Below are positions 16,111 through 23,047 of a stretch of DNA of 64,000 nt, one piece after another (position 1 is the first letter of the stretch; every line of letters begins with the position of its first letter). A program made the position numbers and the translations under genes. The notes beneath the pieces were generated by a model. It saw only the letters and a program-made list of their open reading frames with translations, had not been told where the DNA came from and did no database searches. Origin of the DNA: Gluconacetobacter diazotrophicus PA1 5 (lineage in GTDB: Bacteria > Pseudomonadota > Alphaproteobacteria > Acetobacterales > Acetobacteraceae); NCBI RefSeq assembly GCF_000021325.1, contig NC_011365.1, positions 3,500,001 through 3,564,000 on the forward strand, given 5' to 3'.

Positions 16111-16935
16111 GTGGCAAATGTTCTTCTCCGCAGCGATCTAAGTAAGCTGGTTCTTCTAGAGTGGCGGGGACAGCCCGTCATCCAGAGCAACGGTATTCTT
16201 TCCAATTTTTTGGGTACGATTCCACGGACGAGGCTTGGCTTTGCCGAGCCACTGGTCCGGTGGCCTCGTGACAATGAAACCGGCGAGATTACCTGGTACG
16301 CCGACGATGGCGAGGGACTGCGCCGCTTGTCGTCGTTTCCCGATGATAAGCGGGGCCAACTGGTTCACGATCTCGGCGTCGAGGTCGCCCGTGTGCGGGA
16401 GGCGGCGTCGCGCGCAGGACGCGCCCAGGCGCTGTTGCTCGACCGGGCCTTGGTCATTCCGGATCAAGAGGCGATCTTCACCGATGGCCGGATGTTCCTG
16501 TTTGCTCCGTGGGGGATGCTTTTCGGGAATGGGGGCACGCTGAAGACCGAGTCCGAGGGCGTGGATTTCGCGGGCTCGGTGCTTGGGCGGCTGACGGCCG
16601 CCGGAAGCGAGCCGGTAGCCACGCGGGTGGGGGGGGAGGACGGTGGAAAGCCGGACCCCCTGGAGATGCCTCCCCCGGATGCCGGTGCCCATGGGGGGGC
16701 TCGGGAGCCCATAGGCGCCCCCGGTGGCGCGGCGTCCTCGCCAGCGCGGGCGGTTCCCGTCGCGCCGGTGTCCTATGGGGCACACAGGCCGCTGTCGCGG
16801 CCTGTTGCGGCCACGCTGCACGGGCTGACATTCGTCTGCTTTTTCGCCCTGGCGATGTGGGCTGCTTTCTCGATCGTCGCCCATACCCGTATCGTGACGA
16901 TCGGCGGCCATCCTTTCAGTGCCCTGCCCCGATGA
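16111..16935 (+). CDS. SrfA-like membrane protein, paralogue 1 of 4
   Basis: A 274-residue protein with a GTG start. The N-terminal cytoplasmic part (about 1-150) shares features with the next three products: 'LEWRGQPVI', 'GFAEP', the 'GEITWYADDGEG' motif (near residue 60), a helix with 'VARVREAASRAG', and 'DGRMFLFAPWGML' near 123. A Pro/Gly/Ala-rich linker (about 165-225) leads to one membrane helix (about 234-256) and only a short outside tail. The WY-containing motif resembles the N-terminal region of SrfA from enterobacterial srfABC clusters; this match is from memory. It has no large periplasmic domain, unlike the other three. Its stop overlaps the next start (ATGA). Confidence 0.7.
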   Translation: MANVLLRSDLSKLVLLEWRGQPVIQSNGILSNFLGTIPRTRLGFAEPLVRWPRDNETGEITWYADDGEGLRRLSSFPDDKRGQLVHDLGVEVARVREAASRAGRAQALLLDRALVIPDQEAIFTDGRMFLFAPWGMLFGNGGTLKTESEGVDFAGSVLGRLTAAGSEPVATRVGGEDGGKPDPLEMPPPDAGAHGGAREPIGAPGGAASSPARAVPVAPVSYGAHRPLSRPVAATLHGLTFVCFFALAMWAAFSIVAHTRIVTIGGHPFSALPR

Positions 16936-18089
16936 TGCAGCTGATCGCCACGACCGATGTCAGGGACATCACGCCGCTTGCATATCGGGGCCAGCGGGTT
17001 ATCGAACTGTGGTCCGAGTTTTCCCGCCTGTTCGAGAAAATATCCGGCGCCGCGGGTGCCGGACTGCTGGCCGAACCGGAGGATCACGGCAACGGCAGGA
17101 TCGACTGGTACGGGGCGCCGGGCGCGGATATTCCGCAGGCGGAGCGTGTCGCCTGGTTCGTGCGCCTGCGCGCGGAGATCCAGCAGGCGGCCACCCGGCA
17201 GGCCGATCGTCTTTCCTCGACCGAGAAGGGCCTGCTGGCCCTGTTACCGCAGGTCTTCTCCATCCCGGACGAGACCTATATCCGCTCGGGCGCGAACGGA
17301 CCGGTGCTGGTCGGATGGGGGCATCAGGCGGTTACCCAGAAGCTGGCCCGGGTCGATATCACGGGCGAGGGCCGGCCGCCGCCTCCTCCGCCCCCGCCCC
17401 CCAAGGCGTCCCCTGCGCCGCCGGTGGTGGAGCGGATGGAGATCCTGACGCCCCCGCCCGCCCCCGCCCCGCCCCGCCTGCCCGGCGCCTGGCGGGAATG
17501 GGCGGTCGTGCTGGGAATGCTGGGGGGACTGGCCCTGCTGATCTGGCTGCTCGCGCATCTCGGCTTCGTCATGGCGCCCTGGCTGTGCCTGCATCCGTCC
17601 CTGCCGCTCTGGCTGCTCCTGCTGCTGGCGCTGCTGTTCCTGGGCTTGCTGGCGTCGCGCCTGCCCTGGCGCGCCTGGGGCGATTTGTGGCGGGTCCGCA
17701 GGGTCGGTGCCCTCGGGGGCGTGCTCCAGGTCGTGTTGTGCTGGGGGGACCTGAACGACCTCGATCTTCATGTCATATGCCCGGATGGCCAGCGTATCTA
17801 TTTCAAGAACAGAACGCATGGCGAGGGCCACCTGCTGCGCGATGCCAACGCGCGGCGCGACGGCGCGCCGCCGCCCACGCGCCGACCGGTCGAAACCACC
17901 GTCTGGCGCTCGGCGCCGCCGCCCGGATTCTACACCGTCATCGTCGATCCCTTCGCCATGCCGGCCGTCGCTGCCAGCCGGTTCAGCGTGACGGTCCGCT
18001 ATCGCGGCGCGGTCCTGGTCTCGCACCGGGGCACCGTGTCGGCGGGTGAGCGCATGATGCCGATCTGCAATTTCGATATCCCGGCATGA
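16932..18089 (+). CDS. SrfA-like membrane protein with C-terminal DUF2135/YfaP-type domain, paralogue 2 of 4
   Basis: A 385-residue protein. The N-terminal domain has 'LAYRGQRVI', 'GRIDWYGAPG' (near residue 55) and 'GPVLVGWGH' (near 125), shared with its neighbours. Then come a run of nine prolines and a Pro-rich linker (about 148-185), two membrane helices (about 192-214 and 222-243), and a C-terminal domain with 'LCWGDLNDLDLHVICPDG' (near 275), 'GFYTVIVDPF' and 'FSVTVRYRG'. That C-terminal pattern matches DUF2135 (YfaP-like), a beta-sandwich with an acidic DLDLHV loop. With two helices, N- and C-termini should be on the same side. Overlaps both neighbours by 4 nt. Confidence 0.72.
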   Translation: MMQLIATTDVRDITPLAYRGQRVIELWSEFSRLFEKISGAAGAGLLAEPEDHGNGRIDWYGAPGADIPQAERVAWFVRLRAEIQQAATRQADRLSSTEKGLLALLPQVFSIPDETYIRSGANGPVLVGWGHQAVTQKLARVDITGEGRPPPPPPPPPKASPAPPVVERMEILTPPPAPAPPRLPGAWREWAVVLGMLGGLALLIWLLAHLGFVMAPWLCLHPSLPLWLLLLLALLFLGLLASRLPWRAWGDLWRVRRVGALGGVLQVVLCWGDLNDLDLHVICPDGQRIYFKNRTHGEGHLLRDANARRDGAPPPTRRPVETTVWRSAPPPGFYTVIVDPFAMPAVAASRFSVTVRYRGAVLVSHRGTVSAGERMMPICNFDIPA

Positions 18090-19051
18090 CGCTGCAACTG
18101 GACAGGACGCCCGGGGCGGTATCGGGCACGCACCAGGATTTTCTCGCCGCGGTCGGGGAAAGGCTGGGGCCGGCGCATGCGGCGTTCTTCGCGACGCCCC
18201 TCTCGGACGGCGGCGGGACGGCATGGGTCGTCCAGGGTGGCGATAGCCGGGCGTTCGCGGATCTCGACCCGGCGGATCGCGAGGCGTTGCGCCGTTATGC
18301 GGGTTCGGTGGTGTCGGACATCCGGCGGGTCGCCGAAGGGGAAAATAGCGTCATCCGGCGGCATTTCGCCGCGATGCGGCGTATTCCGTCGCTTGATTAC
18401 CTTTATGCCGTGGATGGTCGCGCGGTCGTCACGCGATGGGGCGCCGCCCAAGGGCACGATCCCCTCGGCGCGCTGGACGATGGCAGGTCCTTCGTCATCC
18501 GCCAGGGATTTCCCAGGCTGCCACCGCGTCTTCTGTCATCCGCGTTGGCCGGGGCGGCGGCGGGTTTCCTCGTCGCGGCCCTGATGCTTGGAGCCATGCC
18601 GGCGGCACCGGCCTGCGTAGCGCCTGCAACCGCAGACCTGCCCCAAGGAAAGTGGCAATCTCATGACCTGTCCATGCTGAGAGGATGTTGGCACAGGATC
18701 AGCAACATGGTGGTGACGGATATTCGCACCAATGCTGAAAATCCCGTCGCAGAATGGACGTTATGCTTCGCCGATGACGGAAGGACGGGTCGGCAGACCC
18801 TGCATTACAGCAGCGGCGCCGCATGTTCGAGCAACGTCACGGCGCGCTTCGAGGGCGACACGCTGGTGATCTCGGCGGAGCGGTGCGTCGATCATACGCA
18901 TGATCGGATGTTCGTATTCCTCCGGACGATCTTCCGCTGTACACGGCTGGACGATCTTAAGGCGTCCTGCCCGGCATACGCGGATGATCCGCTGGTGGAA
19001 GCGGACCGCGCGTGGGGGCCGGGGGTGTTTCAGCGGTCCGGGTTGCGATGA
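18086..19051 (+). CDS. SrfA-like membrane protein with Cys-rich periplasmic domain, paralogue 3 of 4
   Basis: A 321-residue protein. The N-terminal part carries 'GPAHAAFFATP', 'GGGTAWVVQGG' (near residue 42), 'VVSDIRRVAEGE' and 'VDGRAVVTRWG' (near 108). One membrane helix (about 150-172) is followed by an outside domain of about 140 residues with 'LRGCWHRISNM', 'WTLCFADDGRTG' and four further Cys. The next gene encodes the same layout with all six of these Cys conserved, pointing to three disulfides in the periplasm and to a tandem duplication. This form, with the GCW motif, is the closest to my memory of SrfA proteins. Starts and stops overlap neighbours by 4 nt. Confidence 0.75.
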   Translation: MTLQLDRTPGAVSGTHQDFLAAVGERLGPAHAAFFATPLSDGGGTAWVVQGGDSRAFADLDPADREALRRYAGSVVSDIRRVAEGENSVIRRHFAAMRRIPSLDYLYAVDGRAVVTRWGAAQGHDPLGALDDGRSFVIRQGFPRLPPRLLSSALAGAAAGFLVAALMLGAMPAAPACVAPATADLPQGKWQSHDLSMLRGCWHRISNMVVTDIRTNAENPVAEWTLCFADDGRTGRQTLHYSSGAACSSNVTARFEGDTLVISAERCVDHTHDRMFVFLRTIFRCTRLDDLKASCPAYADDPLVEADRAWGPGVFQRSGLR

Positions 19052-20010
19052 TCCTTCTGACGGATTGCGGCACGGTCGATGGCGATCGTGCCCGAAGGCT
19101 ACTTGACGAGATTGCTGCCCGGCTCTCTCCGGCGCACGCGGCAATTTTCGCACGTCCGGTTATGTCCCGGGAGGGGGGGACGGACTGGCACGCGGACGGC
19201 GAGACAATGAGTCCGGCGGAGCGTCTGGATGCGGACTCGCTGAAGCGACTTCACCGTCATGCGGGCAGCATCCTGTCTGACATCAGGCGGGTCGCGCAGG
19301 CGGAAGGCGGAATGATCCGCGACGGATTCGCCGCTCTACCCGCGTTTCCCGAGCGGGGTGGTCTGTTTGCTGTCGACGGGCGACCTGTGATCGTGGGCTG
19401 GGGGCGGGCGGATGGCGGTGTTCCTGCCTGGGTGGGCGCATATGACGACGGGCGGGCGCCGGATTTTCCCCGCGCGAGGAGACGCCCGCCGGCGCTGATG
19501 CGAACGGCGCAGATCGGCAGCATTCTTGGCTTTGCCCTTGGTGCGGCACTCACGATGCTGATGCCGTTCGATGCAGCCTGCCTGGAGACCCGTGATGTCG
19601 CGGCGTGGCAGGCCCATGATCCGCGTGTCGTCAGCGGTTGCTGGCAGCGTATGACCAACCTGGACTCGGCCGAGAATGACGTCCTGACGAAGAACGACTA
19701 CCGGCTGTGGCAGGTCTGCATCGACCCGGACGGGAAGACAGGACATCTGTCCGTGGACCTGTCGGAGAGGGGACAATGCACGGGCGACGCCACCGCGCGG
19801 GTCGAGGGGGACAGGGCCGTCATTCGAACGGCGGCGTGCCCCCTGGCTGGCTCGACCTACCTGCCAAGGGTATTGAGCTGCACACATCGCGACGATGACC
19901 ATATCGCCTGCACTATTCATGTCGTGGTCGCGGATGAACATCTTCCACCCCAATACCGGCAGGGACACGAGGGGTTGTTGCAACGTGTAAAACCGGCAAT
20001 AAAGCCGTAA
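19048..20010 (+). CDS. SrfA-like membrane protein with Cys-rich periplasmic domain, paralogue 4 of 4
   Basis: A 320-residue close paralogue of the preceding product. Shared points are 'LSPAHAAIFARP', 'GGTDWHADGE' (near residue 45), 'ILSDIRRVAQAE', 'VDGRPVIVGWG' (near 108), a membrane helix (about 150-170), then 'VSGCWQRMTNL', 'WQVCIDPDGKTG' and the remaining Cys at matching places. An earlier in-frame start at 19012 is possible, but the ATG at 19048 forms the ATGA overlap seen throughout this operon. It is followed by the only real gap in the operon, 46 bp, before srfB. Confidence 0.75.
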   Translation: MILLTDCGTVDGDRARRLLDEIAARLSPAHAAIFARPVMSREGGTDWHADGETMSPAERLDADSLKRLHRHAGSILSDIRRVAQAEGGMIRDGFAALPAFPERGGLFAVDGRPVIVGWGRADGGVPAWVGAYDDGRAPDFPRARRRPPALMRTAQIGSILGFALGAALTMLMPFDAACLETRDVAAWQAHDPRVVSGCWQRMTNLDSAENDVLTKNDYRLWQVCIDPDGKTGHLSVDLSERGQCTGDATARVEGDRAVIRTAACPLAGSTYLPRVLSCTHRDDDHIACTIHVVVADEHLPPQYRQGHEGLLQRVKPAIKP

Positions 20011-20056
20011 AACAGCGGCCACAGATGACCATGCAGGGACGGGAGCGAGGAAACGG

Positions 20057-23047
20057 ATGCCAGGCTTGATCTCGTTGATTCCCGACAGCCTGATCCAATT
20101 CGAGACCATTACGCTGGACGCCGCCGAATGCGGCAGAATCCGGGCGAATTTCTGGGAGGAGTCCACCGGGATCAACGGGGACGGGGCGCCGGAATTCATC
20201 CTGCGCGCGCTTGAGGAAGACCCCGAAAGCAGGAACATGGTGTTCCACGCCGATGGCCGCCAGCGGGTGGCGCCGGACGATGCAGGGTATGTCATCAGGC
20301 GCAAGGACATTTTCGAGGTTTTCGAGAATGAGTGGGTGCCGCTGCCGTATCTTGCGCGGATCGGAAGCACCGACAATGAGGGATTTCGCCCCGGTCCGGC
20401 AAACTGGGTCAGGGGCCGGCTGCGCCGCACGGAAACCCGGGAAGGGGAGGAGGCGATTCTCCTCAACATCGCCTTCGACACCACGGTCGCGCCGCATTTC
20501 GACGGGCGCTACTTGGCGCCGACCCCCGATGACGAGGCGCGGGGCCAGAAATTCGCGTTCGTCGCCGACCTGGAAAGCATTTCCTGGCTGATCGACAGTT
20601 CCTGGCTGAAGGACTGGCTGGAGGAATTGCAGCGCGAGGCCGCGCTTGCCGTCCCCGGCCGGAAGCGCCCGGCGCCCGAGGAGGAGGAAAAGCAGCCGGT
20701 CCTGAAGCATCTTGCGACCTATTTGGCCTTCCTGCGGATGGTGGCGCAGGCCGGAGCGCCGCCGATCGCGCAGATCCTGACGGTGACGAACGAACCGCCG
20801 GTCGCGGTCGATCTGGTGCTGGATCTGGGGAATTTTCGCAGTTGCGGTATCCTGATCGAGGAACATCCGGGGACGCGCCAGCGCGAAGCCGACAGCTACG
20901 TCCTGGAACTGCGCGACCTCGCCCAGCCTGAACTGGCCTATGGCGACCCGTTTTCCAGCCGGATCGAGTTCGGACGGGCGACGTTCGGGCGGGATTCCCA
21001 TTCGCGCCGCTCCGGCCGGCCCCATGCCTTCGTGTGGCAGAGCCCCGTGCGGACCGGGCCCGAGGCCGAACGGATGATGGGGGCACGGATCGGTAACGAG
21101 GGGCTGTCGGGCCTGTCTGCTCCCAAACGCTATCTGTGGGACACCCGGCCGTCCGACCAGGGATGGCGCTTCAATAATGGCCTTAACCGAGACGGCCAGC
21201 CGTCCGATCCGGCGGTCAACGGCCCGTTCCGCCGTGCGATCCAGGAAACGCTGGGCGCCCAGCGGCGGTTCAGGGTCAGCCTGGACGACGTGAAGGCGGC
21301 GCAGCCCGTGGGGCCGAGCGTGCTGTCGCGCAGCCTGCTGTTCATGCTGATGTTGAGCGAACTGATCATGCAGGCGATCATGTATATGAATTCGCCGGGC
21401 TTTCGGTCCAAGCGGCGGGACAGCGCGCGTCCGCGCCTGCTGCGTTCGGTGATGCTGACAATGCCGCCTGGAATGCCCGTGGCGGAACAGCGGATTTTCC
21501 GTGCCCGGGCCGAGGCGGCGATCGCGTTCGTCTGGAGCGTGACGGGGCGCACGGGCAAGCCGCCAACGCTGCGCGCCGAACTGGACGAGGCCACGGCGAC
21601 GCAGATCGTCTGGCTGCATAACGAGGTGACGGAGCGGCTCGGCGGCCATGTCGAGGCGCTGTTCGATCTATATGGCGACGGCCGCGTGGGCGAGGACGGG
21701 CGGCCGGCAGTCCGTGTCGCGAGCATCGACATCGGGGGCGGCACCACCGACCTGATGATCACGACCTATACCCATATAGGGGGCGACGCGCTGTCCCCGC
21801 ACCAGGATTTCCGCGAGAGCTTCAAGATCGCCGGGGATGACCTGCTTGAACGTGTCATCCTGACCGTGGTGCTGCCCCCGTTGGAAAAGGCGCTGACCGA
21901 CGCGGGCATCGCCGAGGCGCACCAGCTTCTGGTCCGTCTGCTGGAACGGGATTACGGCAACCAGGACGAGCGCGACCGTCACCGCCGCAGGCTGTTCGTT
22001 TCGACCGTTCTCGAACCCACCGCGCTGCGGGCGCTGAGCCTCTACGAACAGGTGGACGACCTGACGCAGGGGGGAATCGGGCGATTCGCGCTGGGTGACG
22101 ACACGGTGGCCCGTAGGGATGACGACCATCGGAAACGCTGTGCCGCTTTCCTGCGCGAGCAGGTCGATACCCATATGCGTGGCCTGAACATCGGCGACGG
22201 CCCGCCCGATTTTGACCTGTTCGGCGTGGTGGTCGAGGTCGAGGTGGAAACGATCGAGAAGGCGATCCGCGCGACGCTGGATACGGTTCTGGGCAGCCTC
22301 ACCGAACTGGTCTGGGCCTATGGATGCGATGTCCTGCTGTTGTCGGGGCGCCCGTCGAAGCTGCGCCGGGTGAGGAACCTGGTCACGGGCGCGATGCCCG
22401 TCGCCCCGCACCGGATCGTCGCGATGCACGATTACACGGTGGGCCGGCACTATCCCTTCACGGATTCCGCGGGCCGGATCAGCGACCCCAAGACGACCGT
22501 CGTCGTCGGTGCGGCGCTGTGCATCAAGGCCGAGGGAAAGCTCCAGAATTTTGTCCTGAGAACGGGGAAGCTGGTCATGCGCTCGACAGCGCGGTTCCTA
22601 GGCAGGATGGAGCGGACCGGAATGATCCGCAAAGCCGATATTCTGCTGGAGAACGTCGATCTGGACGATCGTCCCAGCGACGAGGATATCCGCTTCCCGC
22701 TGGGGGATTTCGAAGGAATGACCATGATCGGTTTCCGCCAGCTCCCGCTGGAGCGGTGGACGACGACGCCTCTTTATTGCGCGGAGTTCGCTGCTGGCAC
22801 GCGCGAGGAAACGCAGCGCCTGGCCATGCCGCTGACCATCGAATTCGACCGGAAACCCGATATCGAGGACGCCGAGGAAAAGGGTGATTTCTCGGGACGC
22901 GAGGATTTTAGCGTCAGCGAGATTACCGATGCCGACGGGCAGCCTGTTCGTCGCAGCCTGATCATCCTGCGCTTGCAGACCACGCTGAACCCCGAAGGCT
23001 ACTGGCGCGATACCGGGTGCCTGACGCTGGGAGCGACCCTGCCGTGA
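20057..23047 (+). CDS. srfB: SrfB-family actin/Hsp70-fold ATPase
   Basis: A 996-residue protein, close to the usual SrfB length. It shows an actin/Hsp70-type nucleotide fold: phosphate-1-like 'VDLVLDLGNFRSCGI' (near residue 252), phosphate-2 'IDIGGGTTDLMI' (near 555) and an adenosine-type loop 'LLLSGRPSKLRRV' (near 760). The region with 'IGNEGLSGLSAPKRYLWD' is characteristic of the SrfB family (PF07520). No signal or membrane helix is seen, so it should be cytoplasmic. SrfB was named in Salmonella as an SsrB-regulated factor; its biochemical job is not established. A good ribosome binding site (GAGGAAACGG) precedes the ATG, and its stop overlaps the srfC GTG. Confidence 0.88.
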   Translation: MPGLISLIPDSLIQFETITLDAAECGRIRANFWEESTGINGDGAPEFILRALEEDPESRNMVFHADGRQRVAPDDAGYVIRRKDIFEVFENEWVPLPYLARIGSTDNEGFRPGPANWVRGRLRRTETREGEEAILLNIAFDTTVAPHFDGRYLAPTPDDEARGQKFAFVADLESISWLIDSSWLKDWLEELQREAALAVPGRKRPAPEEEEKQPVLKHLATYLAFLRMVAQAGAPPIAQILTVTNEPPVAVDLVLDLGNFRSCGILIEEHPGTRQREADSYVLELRDLAQPELAYGDPFSSRIEFGRATFGRDSHSRRSGRPHAFVWQSPVRTGPEAERMMGARIGNEGLSGLSAPKRYLWDTRPSDQGWRFNNGLNRDGQPSDPAVNGPFRRAIQETLGAQRRFRVSLDDVKAAQPVGPSVLSRSLLFMLMLSELIMQAIMYMNSPGFRSKRRDSARPRLLRSVMLTMPPGMPVAEQRIFRARAEAAIAFVWSVTGRTGKPPTLRAELDEATATQIVWLHNEVTERLGGHVEALFDLYGDGRVGEDGRPAVRVASIDIGGGTTDLMITTYTHIGGDALSPHQDFRESFKIAGDDLLERVILTVVLPPLEKALTDAGIAEAHQLLVRLLERDYGNQDERDRHRRRLFVSTVLEPTALRALSLYEQVDDLTQGGIGRFALGDDTVARRDDDHRKRCAAFLREQVDTHMRGLNIGDGPPDFDLFGVVVEVEVETIEKAIRATLDTVLGSLTELVWAYGCDVLLLSGRPSKLRRVRNLVTGAMPVAPHRIVAMHDYTVGRHYPFTDSAGRISDPKTTVVVGAALCIKAEGKLQNFVLRTGKLVMRSTARFLGRMERTGMIRKADILLENVDLDDRPSDEDIRFPLGDFEGMTMIGFRQLPLERWTTTPLYCAEFAAGTREETQRLAMPLTIEFDRKPDIEDAEEKGDFSGREDFSVSEITDADGQPVRRSLIILRLQTTLNPEGYWRDTGCLTLGATLP

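Noticed and set aside
15818-16145. Short open frames on both strands upstream of the Srf-type operon
   Set aside because: No ribosome binding site, odd Ser/Cys-rich composition, overlap with promoter-like sequence, and no resemblance to proteins.
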